This document shows positions 34,961-45,047 of a stretch of 64,000 nt of DNA, piece by piece. Within the stretch, counting starts at the first letter, position 1, and every line of letters starts with the position of its first letter. Both the position numbers and the translations under genes were made by a program. The notes below the pieces were generated by a model. The model was not told where the DNA came from, searched no databases, and saw nothing but the letters and a program-made list of their open reading frames with translations. This DNA comes from Stenogyne calaminthoides (lineage: Eukaryota; Streptophyta; Magnoliopsida; Lamiales; Lamiaceae), in NCBI GenBank assembly GCA_037126765.1, contig JBBCBC010000026.1, forward strand, positions 9,660,418 through 9,724,417, given 5' to 3'.

Positions 34961-36470
34961 GCTTCACCAATCTCAAGAGGTTATTTCTCTAATAGGAAAG
35001 CAATGAGAATAGTGCACTCTCACCATGGAACCTTCTTGTTTTAACACCTTGGTTAGATCACCCACAATCTGATATGTAGGATGACTATCTAACCATTTCC
35101 TTCTTGATGTTCCCCCTTCAATAATATCCTCAACATTTGAAATGTTAGGTTCAGTTAAATCAGTAAACTCAGGGAACAACAGAAAAGGAGAAAGGGAATC
35201 ATCTTCCTCAGGGGAAATTCTATTCAGAACATTGTCAGAGACATTTGTTCCCCTTTGGTTGACAGATTCAGAAATTGCCTCAGCTGTGACACATCTTCAT
35301 TGGCATCACATACCCGAGTCTCAAATCGGTGTCTCTGTTCAGATTGGTCACCTTTGGAGTGTTGGTTTTCTGAGTCTCACCATCCCGAAGTTCCATCCTC
35401 GAACTTCTTTATTCGAGTCTGAGTCACTCCAATCATAGAATATGGTGACTTCTTCTTTTCGAGTTCGATGGATGATTTATCTTTCTGTTTGGGCTTAATC
35501 TGGTGATCCTCTTAGTCAGTTCATCTTCATCATGTTCCTGTTTCCTCTGAACACAAGTAGATTCATCAAAAACAACATGAGGTGTTTCCTCCACAATAAG
35601 AATCCTACAGGTTGTAAACTCAAAAGCTTTTCTCGACTTTAGAATATCCTAAGAATATTCCTTCATCGACTTTGCTATCAAATGTTTTCAATTTGATCTT
35701 TACCATTATTGTGTATGAAACACTTGCAACCAAACACACGAAAAAGAAAGAAACAAGAGGCTTCCTTTCATTCCAAAGCTCACAGGGTGTTTTGCCTTGA
35801 CTCTTGGTCAAGATGGATGCGTTTCGAGAGTAGCATGCGGTGTTTCTGACTTCAAACCCCAAAATCTTTTAGGAATATCACCTTCAAATTTATCATTGTC
35901 CGCGAAACTTCTTTTCGTGAGTCCCATTTCCTTCTTTCAAAGAACACCATTTTGTTGAGGGGTCCTTGCATTTCTTTGTTTCATGTGAAATTCCATTCTC
36001 TCGCACAATAATCAAATATGATATGATTTATAAACTCGGTTCCTTTGTCGATCGATTTTGACCCACACTCGATTTTTTTCTCAATCTTGAGCCTTTTCAA
36101 GAACTCCGCGACTTTTATCCTAGTCTCTTTCTTACTAAGTAAGAATATGACCCAAGTATATCTTGAGTAGTCATCAACTACTACCAATGTGTATTTCCTG
36201 CCATTAGTGCTTACGGTGTTATAGGACCAAAAGATCCATATGCGAATGGCGAAGTGTTCGTCAAGAGAAACTTCTACTTTGCTTTTAAATGATGCTTTTA
36301 CTTGTTTTCCTTTCTGGCACGCATCACAAATATGTTCCTTACTGAACACTTCATTAGGCAACCCTCTCACAAGAGCTAATCTTGCAAGCTTGTTCAGGGT
36401 TTTAAAATTTAGGTGATTCATTCTTTTATGCCATAACCAATGGTATATCCGTGGAACTTTTAGCAACTAA
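34961..36470 (-). pseudogene. pol: Copia C integrase, broken
   Basis: The 36466-35981 frame holds the end of the zinc finger (HKRMNHLNFKTLNKL, then ICDACQKGKQ). The core follows with the RYTWVIFLLSKKET block after VVVDDYSR and the Glu-side KGTEFINHIIFDYC. A further frame, 35862-35620, has the KTPCELW segment and IFLGYS. Stops and shifts separate the parts. 35280-35480 and 35620-36300 are rich in TCGA words, so some breaks may not be real. Confidence 0.75.
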
Positions 36471-37213
36471 ACATGCATCTTTAGGAGTTGAACTCCAATC
36501 TGCAAGATACACATTCCCTTTTCTTGTACCAGTCAGTAATACTTTCTGTGATGTATCATCTTTCACAAAACATAAGTTCTTAGAGAATTCAACATTAAAA
36601 CCTTTATCACAGAATTGGCTAATTGAAAGCAAGTTATGCTTCAATCCAGATACATATGAAACACCATGGATATGAACTGAGTCGATTTCCAAAGTTCCAT
36701 ATCCTTGATCGTCCTTGGAGTTATCTCCAAAAGTGTTCGTGGGCCTCTTTGTTCAACATAGTCTTTGAGTATCTTCTTGTATCTGTCATATGTCTTGAAC
36801 ATCCTTTGTCAAGATACCATATATCGGGGAGCTTTTTTCATCTCTCTGCTCATCAGTGCCATGTGATCTTTAGTCAGTTCAGTGCCCTTCTTTTCCTCCT
36901 GAAAAACAGATAAATTCTTAGGTACCCAATTTGTGTAGGGTCCTACGAGGTTAGCTGTACCTTTCGGAATCCAAATTTGCCTGACAACTCTAATCACTTT
37001 AGAGTGGCTAATCTGTCTTCCATAAACATCAACATATACATCCACTACTCTGGGTGCCTTAGCAGTTTTCTGTATATGTGTGCAAGCTTTAGCATGAACA
37101 TGGGCTTTTGAATTCTTCTTTGGTTCAGGCCTTCTGTTCATTTGCTTAGGCTTTTGTGCAGCCGGTCTAAATCTTTGATGACTCGGGTTCAGATAATCTT
37201 TACCCTTAAGCAA
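36426..37213 (-). pseudogene. pol: Copia C gag tail, protease remnant and pre-integrase segment
   Basis: The 37213-36809 frame contains the IWIPKGTANLVGPYTNWVPK segment that precedes the protease in SIRE polyproteins. It ends where the protease active site is expected, and no intact Asp-Ser/Thr-Gly is seen. The 36692-36426 frame (IHGVSYVSGLKHNLLSISQF) is the end of the protease/pre-integrase region. Confidence 0.72.
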
Positions 37214-38658
37214 GTAGGGTTCATGTTGTGCATCTTTGAAATCTGGGTCTTCGATTGTCTCGAGGACTTGGTCTCTTGATTGAGAATGTCTCTTTGAGTG
37301 TTTCTCATCCGAGGATTCCTCGATGGTTCTTTGTGGAGCCTTTCAGTTTGCATTCTTAACCGAGGTTTTGAAGTACTTGCCTAAAACTTTTCAATCGATT
37401 GCTCGGGTTTTCTAGCCTTTACCGAGGTTTGGGCTTTTAACCCGATCATTGGGGTTTCTTTGAGACCATAGGTCCTTTTCCCTTGTCTACAACCTTGGGC
37501 ATTACTTCAGCTTGAAGTGTAGGTGCCACTGGTTTTACAAAGATAGTCTTCTTGCTACTTGATGCAGCATTCAGATGACCTTGTGAGGTTCCCCCTGGAA
37601 TTAATCCCAATCCGTTTTTTATAGTCCACAGATCTCTGGTAACTCAATTTCATCTATTACATTAGATGCTTTATTCAATAGAGTTAACTTCTTTCATGCA
37701 CTATCCTCACGATTTTGTAGAGTTTTATGCTTCTCAGAGAGGTCATTGAACTCAGTTCTGATTAGCTGAATTTCTTCAGTGGATTTCTCTAGCTTTTCCG
37801 TTAGGGATATTATCAACTTCTCTTTCTCTGAGAGTTGTACTTTCGTAACATCCATTCATCAAGAGCTCCCATTAATTGAGAAGTGATTTCAATATTGCTA
37901 GAGTCTTTCCATTTTAGATTTTCAAACTTTCACTTCCTTATTCCGCTCTTGAGTTCTATTTAGCGATCCTTGCAAAAACAAAGATAGTCCTTCATCAGAT
38001 TCTCAAAAGAATCCATCAGGTCAAAATGACTGTTTTCAGTGGAACATGAAAACTCATGTGCTAGTGTAGGAGCAGCAACAGAGAAAGAAGAATTTACCTC
38101 CTCAATGGCCATCAGAGAGATGTCATCACTTTCCTTTGTCTCGAGAATATCTCATCTCAAGAGCTAGATCCTCCTCGAGTGTTCTTCTTACGCAACCATG
38201 GCCTTTTTGCTTGAGAACTTCTGGTCTCTTTTAGCTTGCCTTTCTCTTCTCTCCTTAGCACTCAAATCTAGACAATCATACTGGAAATGACCTTTCTTCT
38301 GCCAATTATAGCATCTGTTGGTATCATCATGCTGATCATTTTCTTCTTTGGACTTGGAGTCTTTCCTCTTGGATGAAGATCCTTGACTTTTCGTGTCCTT
38401 CTTCTTCTCGGTTGATCGTCCTCGGGTTTCTTTCGGTACTGTGGTTCTGTAATAGCTTTTGTATTTTCCAAATCTACTATTAAGTCTGTCAAACCTCCTT
38501 GCCATCGGTCTTAGCTTTTCCTCAAGCTCATCCTGATGTTTGGCATGGGGGTTCTCAGACTCTCTAGTTTTACAGGGTTTATCTTTGGCTTTTAAAGCCA
38601 CATTCTTACTTGATGAAGAATCATCTTTCTTTGTCGACCTTTTTGGATTTCTTATCAA
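37214..38658 (-). pseudogene. gag: Copia C gag middle and zinc-knuckle part, broken
   Basis: The 38658-38188 frame is Lys/Ser-rich and ends with a knuckle, CYNWQKKGHFQYDC, whose second Cys is Trp. The remaining coiled-coil part (38100-37214) is open only in short pieces. 37220-37480 is another TCGA-rich patch. Confidence 0.72.
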
Positions 38659-39301
38659 TTACAAATTCATAGGCCTTCAGCTCAGAGAAGACTTGTTGAT
38701 ATGGCATTGAACTAATGTTCTTGGTGTTTTCAATCACCACAGCATGAATATCCCATTTCTTAGAAAGACCTCTAAGAATTTTCAATGCCACTTCTCTTTG
38801 TGGATATTTCTTTCCAAGTGCATTTAGATCATTCATGATGCTAGTGAATCTGACTTCCAGTTTGTCTATTGATTCACCATCATCCATTTCAAAACTATCA
38901 AACTTTCCAATTGCCACTGAAAGTTTGTTCTCTTTTATATGATCTGTGCCTTGGCACATTACAGCTAGTGTATCCCAAATTTCTTTAGCAGTATTATAGT
39001 GAGAGATCATTCCCATCACACCATCATCAATTGTACTGTATAGTGTGTCTTTAGCAATGTAGTCTAGATTGACTAACTTTCTCTCCTCAGGAGTTGGTTG
39101 GTCATCAGACTTAGGAAATTCTGCTCTAGGATCAATTCTCTCATCTTCTGTTCCTCTGGGATTCACCACAGTAAATTGGAATGGTCCTTGAGAGACCACT
39201 CTCCACATACGCTCATGTTTGGAATACAGATGAGCCTGCATTCTCAGTCTCCAAAGATCATAGTTCTCTACTGAGAACATGGGAAGTTTTTTAGAAGACA
39301 T
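38621..39301 (-). CDS. gag: Copia C gag N-terminal core
   Basis: The frame begins at ATG 39301 (SSKKLPMFSVENYDLWRLRM), the usual SIRE gag start, and not at the earlier in-frame Met at 39337, which lies in the leader. It continues with the UBN2-type core (TAKEIWDTLAVMCQGTDHIK, SIDKLEVRFTSIMNDLNALG, VALKILRGLSKKWDIHA). It ends after KKSKKVDKER, where a frameshift at about 38625-38645 separates it from the knuckle region. About 227 codons are intact. Confidence 0.85.
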   Translation of the reverse strand: MSSKKLPMFSVENYDLWRLRMQAHLYSKHERMWRVVSQGPFQFTVVNPRGTEDERIDPRAEFPKSDDQPTPEERKLVNLDYIAKDTLYSTIDDGVMGMISHYNTAKEIWDTLAVMCQGTDHIKENKLSVAIGKFDSFEMDDGESIDKLEVRFTSIMNDLNALGKKYPQREVALKILRGLSKKWDIHAVVIENTKNISSMPYQQVFSELKAYEFVIDKKSKKVDKER

Positions 39302-39417
39302 TTTATCTGATCTTTTGAAAAGAAAAAGTTTCAGCAAATAAGATCAGTTCAGATAGACCACAAGTATTTTTCAAAATATAACTTTGGTCAACAAAGAGGG
39401 TGGTCAAGTTGAACCAC

Positions 39418-39431
39418 TGCTTTGATACCAC
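39418..39431 (-). promoter_or_regulatory. Primer-binding site of copia C (initiator tRNA-Met)
   Basis: On the minus strand TGGTATCAAAGCAG lies 1-2 bp after the 5' LTR. It fits the initiator-Met site with one mismatch (A for G in CAAAGC). Confidence 0.82.
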
Positions 39432-40014
39432 TTGTTGGTCCCGGTGCAAACGAGTTTTACACGTGTATGGGGGGGGAATACACGTGTTCAGTGATTTTAA
39501 AACTTTTTCTTACTGAGGTCAGCTTGGGTCAGATAATCCTGAAGACTAGGTTCTGAGAAGCACAGATCGCTCTGAGTCAAAGTCTACTGACACAGTGATC
39601 CTGAGCTGCTTTCAGATACCTCAGATAATCCCAACTGAGTCCTGAGTGTCAGAGATCCTGAGTTGCATGGATCAGATAACTAACTTACTGAATCCTCAGA
39701 AAAGAGTTCAATTTGGTAACTATCTGTTCTAGCTACTCAGTCGTGCAGAATGGTTGGCCCTTAGTTTATACTCGTTTTAAGCTTTGCTGAAAACCTTCCC
39801 TTTATGAAATAGTGATTAGGCTGTGATTCACTTATGCAATTTCAGTGGATTGATTCCAACTGAATATCAGTGAAAAGTATGCTTTCAAAAATCAAGTCAA
39901 TACAACAGTTAAGCACAGATAAGGAAAGTAATAAAGAACATAGCAATTATAGTGGTTCAGAGACTCAAGCTCCTACGTCCACTCTCCTTGACTCTTCAGA
40001 GAAATTCACTATCA

Positions 40015-40225
40015 ACTTCTGAGCTTTCTGACTACCTCGTAGTTTACTTACTCAACTCGGCCCTGAGTTTTCTGACTACTCCACGTAGTTTACTTACTCA
40101 ACCCGACCTTGAGTTTTTTGACTACCTCCGTAGTTTACTTACTCAAACACAAACAATCTTTCAGACTACCCCTGTAGCATACTAACTTCTCCTCTAGAGT
40201 TTTCTGACTACTCCGCGTAGTTTAC
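40015..40225 (-). repeat. Short tandem repeats in the LTR of copia C (right copy)
   Basis: About five units carry CTGACTAC, CGTAGTTTACTTACTCAAC and related ends, at a spacing of roughly 45-55 bp. Confidence 0.78.
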
Positions 40226-40536
40226 TAACTCTTTACAACTCTTCTCACCAACAAACACGCTCCAACTACCTTCTCAAGGATTTGGGGTTTCTCGGTTGGT
40301 TTCCAACTAGGATGAGATATCCTTTACAATGAAGCACAATGCAAAGGGTTAGGATATCTCGACTAAGCTTTGGATAATTCTTATCAAGCTAGGCTTAGTA
40401 TAGTGAGCTCTCTTCAATATAGAAGCACTTGGGAAATTTCTAAGTTTTTCGAGTGCTTTAACTTTTGCAAGAATAAGTTTGAGCTCTTGAGTTGCGTATA
40501 AATTTCCCGTAACCTTACAATGTAGAGGGTCATCAG

Positions 40537-40544
40537 TATTTATA
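40537..40544 (-). promoter_or_regulatory. TATA box, 5' LTR of copia C
   Basis: TATAAATA on the minus strand within GCCTATAAATACTG is conserved in both LTRs and in the solo LTR. Confidence 0.65.
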
Positions 40545-41358
40545 GGCATACACCAAGGTCACTCTTGAAAACTATCCGTTGGAGAGACAGCTTCGTGAGT
40601 TCCCTCTTATGGTGTGTGAGAAACGACTATATTTACCTCCCTAACACGTTTTAGGCAATAGCCTTTCATGTAGCCGGTCTTCACTTTTTGCAGTCTGGAA
40701 CTTTTGTACATCTGACATCTTTTTCAGCGACCTGTCACTGTCAGTGTCAGTATAGTACAGTGTCGTATTCCTCTTTTTGACTTTTGTCTCCAGTTAAAGG
40801 TAGACACCTTCAACGGCTCTTTTGGTTATAAACTCTGAGTTTGATATAACCTTAACAACACATCTGACTTAGTTCCTTTTGTCTGCATTTGAATGTCTTG
40901 GCAATATCTATCTTTCCAAGGAATCACGTTTTTCTCAGTATTGCATCCTTCAGATAGATATATTCACTGCCTCGGAACATTCAGGTTTATACTGAGCATT
41001 CAGTACATTACTGATTCTTCAGTAATTACTGTGCCTTCAGTATTCTCGATCTTCAGTCTTTCAGTCTTGCGTCTTCAGAGTCTTCTGAGTCTTCACGGTC
41101 TTCTGAGTCTTCTGAGTCTTTATAGTTATACTGACTGATATACTGAGTCTTCATGCTGAGTCTTCAGTTCTCAGTATCCTACTGAGTCTTCAGATACTAT
41201 CCTGAACTATATCTGCTGACTATACATTTTGCAGATAACATCCTGAATATACTAAAAACTGAATCCTGACTCAACTATCAAGATCATTCTGAACATGTCA
41301 TACTCAGGGGTTTTGGGATCTTAATCAAAATCATATACTTTAAATTCATCTCCCAACA

Positions 41359-41448
41359 GAAGTCGATGCGATACTCACGAAAGCCTGCTCCATATATCCA
41401 ACAGCCGGGCCCCCATGATGAATACAAAGTGGCCCGGCTGGGGGGTAT
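41359..41448 (+). mobile_element. Left gypsy unit, last 90 bp of internal region with purine tract
   Basis: It aligns with 53064-53152 and continues the left unit across element C. It ends in GGGGGGTAT, the polypurine tract, directly before the LTR at 41449. Confidence 0.88.
41402..41440 (+). promoter_or_regulatory. Stem-loop beside the gypsy polypurine tract
   Basis: CAGCCGGGCC and GGCCCGGCTG form a perfect 10-bp stem around a 19-nt loop immediately before the purine tract. The right copy (53106-53142) keeps the stem with one mismatch. Confidence 0.65.
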
Positions 41449-42246
41449 TGTTGTGATCGATGCAATCACCTCGATTTATTAGTACACGTTGGAACACGTG
41501 TATTAATAAATTATTGAAATAACCATGCCCGATGGTGAGATGTTCGCCTAGATAATAATTATCAACCATACAAGTGTGCTCGCTTTATCAACCATACAAG
41601 TATGCTCGCCTTGCCGACCAAACAAGTATGCTCGCCAAATCTGGCAAGCATTACAGTCATTCTTGTGTGCTCATTAAGGACAGTATTCCGGTATGAAATC
41701 GATATGGTCAAAGGGGCGAGCAGAGCAATCGGTTGAGCAAAAGTTGATATAAAGGGCATATGACATAAAAGTCAAGTCACTAACTGAACCATCTGGATGA
41801 CAAAAATGATGCCTTATAAGCAAGTAAATTCAGAGGTGAACCAGGAAGACGAAGTTGAAAACGTGGCAGCATCACATGAGTTCTTGCAAGACACGAAGTC
41901 TCCAGCTCATGCTTGCCAAACCAGCTCATGCTTACCAAAGTACTATAAATAGAAGAAAAAAGAACAGTAAGAGGGTTTAGAAAAATTCCCTAACACTCAT
42001 ACATATTTTCCAAATCACCATCTTTTGAAGAAGGAAGTTCTCTCCACGAGAAGTATTGTGTTCTGTATACTTAAACCTCGCAATATAACATCCCTGGCTT
42101 GGAATGCCCCCAGAGTAGTCATTTATTGATGAACCGAGTCAACAATTTCCTATTATTTACCGTAATATTGTACACGTACTTATTTTGTTTGTGAGTTGTT
42201 TCAAAATTAGCCACATCGTATTCTCATTAAAAAATGACTTGCAACA
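41449..42246 (+). mobile_element. Gypsy LTR, shared between left and right units
   Basis: It starts TGTTGTGATCGATGC, ends GACTTGCAACA and has TATAAATAG at 41944-41952. It is preceded by a purine tract, as a 3' LTR would be, and followed by a primer-site-like ATTGACGCTAGAAGG (42247 on), as a 5' LTR would be. It therefore serves both units. Confidence 0.9.
41944..41952 (+). promoter_or_regulatory. TATA box of the shared gypsy LTR
   Basis: TATAAATAG is conserved at 53648-53656 in the right LTR. Confidence 0.65.
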
Positions 42247-42319
42247 ATTGACGCTAGAAGGTGGGTAGAAAAAACTATCCCATACACAATCCTAAAAAAC
42301 CGAGGCAGAAAAAAGAAAT

Positions 42320-42682
42320 ATGATGCCTCAATCTAGGAATACTCAGATGGAGAGGTCGGGACAGAGCCGACCTCACGCTCAGAAAGAGGCTCAACATCAG
42401 CCTCATAAAAATCAGACCGTGGAAACCATCAATCTTGAAGATATCGCCAACGATCCGACGGCCACAACAAAGGCCATCGCTTTCTTGTTGCGAGCACAGA
42501 AAGAGAGGGCCGAAAAGGAGTTGGCCAAGTTGAAAGTTCAAGATGATGATGATCAATGCTCGCATACACCTGATAGCGAGCAAGTTAAGGTGAAAGCTGT
42601 GCGGAAGCGAGCCAACAAAAAGGCTGATGATATGTCGGACGACGAGCAGCCTCAAGGGTCCAGACAATCGGCGTTTTGACGT
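42320..42682 (+). pseudogene. gag: Gypsy gag N-terminal segment
   Basis: This 119-codon Gln/Lys/Glu-rich frame has TINLEDIANDPTATTKAIAF and a following helix (LLRAQKERAEKELAKL). It lies directly after the leader. It stops at TGA 42680-42682, and the next 350 bp are open only in short pieces before the core resumes at 43040. Confidence 0.65.
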
Positions 42683-43039
42683 TTGAGGCTCTCTGTTAAA
42701 GACCGAATCAGCAATCATAGGCGTCAGGATCTCGGGAGGGAACCGCCGACGAACATGCCGGCCCCCTCAGATCCTCATGATCGCCCGCATCCCAAAAGAC
42801 AGCAGGAACAACAAAAATCTACTGGAACTAAATTGTCTATCCATCATCGATTGGGTAGTCAAGGACAAACATGAAAAGTGGGACTGCCCCATCATGAGCA
42901 TGACCCCCCGGGTCCTCATGATGGGACACAACCCCGATCCAAGTCTGTCAGTTCCACAAAATTTGTAGAAATATAGAAAGCAATAGAGGGTTTACAGGCT
43001 GACCTGGCCGCAACGAGAGGACTCCCGCGGGCGAGCATA

Positions 43040-43610
43040 ATGCCGTGCTCGCCACTAACGCCGGCGATCATGGCAGCTGAAGTACAAGAAAAAGTGGCAA
43101 AGATCCGACCACCAATCCATATGTTCGATGCTGAGTCTGACCCACATGTTCACCTCAGCAAATATTCAGATTTTATGATCGCTATGGGCGCCACCGACGC
43201 AATGCAGTGCCAATCATTCCCCATGACGTTGGGCGACCGCGCCCACAGATAGTTTTCTACTCTGCCCGCTGCGTCCATCACGTCTTTCGCCCAGTTGGGA
43301 CAGAAATTCCTGTCCCATTTCTCTTCCATGTGTGCTCGCCCTGCACCAAAACAGAGGTTGGCACATTTCTCCCAGCTAAAGGGTGAATCAGATCGAGCAT
43401 ACATTGAAAGATTTGACAAATGTTTGTACGATGGAGCCCCAGTTGAAGAGGATGTAAAAATCCTCACGGTGGTGGGGGGCTTGACCCTAAATACGGATAT
43501 GTGGAAAGCCATGCATCAGGATTGGCCGAACACATATGCCGAATTTCGAGAGTGAGCAACCAAGATTATAGCTATGCAGGATCTGCTCGCCCAATCACGG
43601 TTAGGCCAAG
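43040..43610 (+). pseudogene. gag: Gypsy gag core, two in-frame breaks
   Basis: The retrotransposon gag domain is recognisable: PPIHMFDAESDPHVHLSKYS, the FAQLGQKFLSHFSS segment, QRLAHFSQLKGESDRAYIER and the following FDKCLYDGAP. A stop at 43250-43252 and another at 43553-43555 break it; the surrounding sequence stays in register. Confidence 0.8.
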
Positions 43611-43649
43611 AAGTAGCAATAAAAAGAGTTGTTGGTAAAAAAGTAATGA

Positions 43650-45047
43650 ATGAGGGGGGGGTATAAACCCCCAGGATCTTTTAAACCTTTTGAAGAAGGA
43701 GCAGAAGCACATGCACTACGAAGTCTTCTAGGTGTTTCAACAGAGACGATATTTAATCAAATTAAGGATCGGGACATGTTGGATAAGCCACGAAGAATCG
43801 TAAGAGATAAAAATTGGCTTAATACTTCCAAGTTTTGTAATTATCATGGGTACATCGGACATAATACCGATGAATGTCGCGATTTACTTCATCAACTTTG
43901 GAAGTTATATGAAGAGAATCGTCTTACGCAGTTCCTCAAAAAGCCAGTGAACAGAGACTCCCGAACTGAAAAATCAGGTGATCGTAGGGGTAAGCGTAAG
44001 GCCGAAGAAGCATCTGATAGTGATCTCGAGGAATCCCGCAAGAGGTTGGAATTACCCAAGAGAGGGGTTCCTACCATGAGCAGAGGTCGAGAGAGTCAAG
44101 AAATCAACATGATTCGTCCTGATTATGGTATAGTAGGTGGATGCTATCAGGCACCGACGTTATCGAACATGCGGAAGAAGATGGAAATGTGTGCCATGCA
44201 AAGCATCCATCAGGTGAATGTGGCGAGCACATCAGCTAGCACGCCACCCTCTCACCAAATCATGTTCTCGGAAGATGATCTCGACGGCATAATCACCCCC
44301 CACAATGACTCTCTAACCATCAGCGCTCGTCTTCTCGGTTTGAAGGTGCATCGCCTCCTGGTCAACACTGGAGCATATGCGAACATTCTGTTCGTTAACA
44401 CTCTGCACCAAATGGAGAAGCAAGTTGGTGATCTAAGTAGTTATATCGAGCCCTGTGATCACACCATAATGGGTTTCGGGGAATCTATAACCCGACCATA
44501 TGGAATGATTAGGCTAGGAGTTGAGTTAGAATCAACTAATAATCCGGAGATTCGACGACCTAGAATGTTAGACTTTGTAATCGTCGATGCTCCATCTACC
44601 TATAATGGGTTTTTAGGTCGCCCGTTTATTCAGGAATTCAAAGCTGCCTGTTCGACTTATTATTATTGTGTTAAGTTTCCAACCCAAGAAGGGACGGGTA
44701 GCGTAAAAGGCGACCAAAAAAAAGCTCGAGATTGTTTGCTGTCATGCGTGCCAGAAAAGCAAAATATCGTTAACATGATGGAGCAAACATGGGAGACTGG
44801 AGAATCAAGCCAACAGGCGAATATGTTACCGAGGACGCTTATACCTCCCCTGACGAGCACATCTCTACAGGGGAACATAGAACCCGGGATGATAACTCAT
44901 GTTCCAGATCTAATGAACATTGATCCACCAAACGAGCTACCGGACTTAGAACCTCGTATAGGTTTTGATCCTATGGAAGTAGATGACGAGCAACGCCTGT
45001 TGAACAATTGGAGTCTATCAATATCGACCCGATCAGACCGGAATTAG
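43650..45047 (+). CDS. gag: Gypsy gag C-terminus, zinc knuckle and aspartic protease (465 codons)
   Basis: The open frame holds a CHHC-type knuckle (CNYHGYIGHNTDEC, residues 63-76) and a charged linker with a basic patch (DRRGKRK). The protease domain starts around residue 222. Its active site reads LLVNTGAYANILFV with Asn at residue 239 (44364-44366) where the catalytic Asp belongs, so the protease should be dead. It continues with GFGES and the FVIVDAPSTYNGFLGRPF flap and C-terminal block. The nominal start lies inside the polyprotein; upstream the frame is lost in a G-run near 43657. Confidence 0.85.
   Translation: MRGGYKPPGSFKPFEEGAEAHALRSLLGVSTETIFNQIKDRDMLDKPRRIVRDKNWLNTSKFCNYHGYIGHNTDECRDLLHQLWKLYEENRLTQFLKKPVNRDSRTEKSGDRRGKRKAEEASDSDLEESRKRLELPKRGVPTMSRGRESQEINMIRPDYGIVGGCYQAPTLSNMRKKMEMCAMQSIHQVNVASTSASTPPSHQIMFSEDDLDGIITPHNDSLTISARLLGLKVHRLLVNTGAYANILFVNTLHQMEKQVGDLSSYIEPCDHTIMGFGESITRPYGMIRLGVELESTNNPEIRRPRMLDFVIVDAPSTYNGFLGRPFIQEFKAACSTYYYCVKFPTQEGTGSVKGDQKKARDCLLSCVPEKQNIVNMMEQTWETGESSQQANMLPRTLIPPLTSTSLQGNIEPGMITHVPDLMNIDPPNELPDLEPRIGFDPMEVDDEQRLLNNWSLSISTRSDRN

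Larger units (their letters stand above)
26847..41358 (-). mobile_element. SIRE/Maximus-type copia C, complete with both LTRs
   Basis: LTRs lie at 26847-28796 and 39433-41358, and the duplication GAAGT is at 26842-26846 and 41359-41363. On the minus strand the order is 5' LTR (41358-39433), Met primer site, gag, protease/integrase remnants, RT, RNase H, a long third ORF region, purine tract and 3' LTR. At 14.5 kb it is long, as expected for this lineage. It is the innermost, youngest insertion of the stack. The RT frame is intact, but gag, integrase and the third ORF are interrupted. Confidence 0.95.
39433..41358 (-). mobile_element. 5' LTR of copia C
   Basis: On the plus strand it starts TGTTGGTCCCGG and ends CTCCCAACA, with minus-strand TATAAATA at 40537-40544. 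It keeps CAG/CTG words that also occur in the related solo LTR at 973-2791, so this copy is the ancestral-looking one. Confidence 0.94.
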
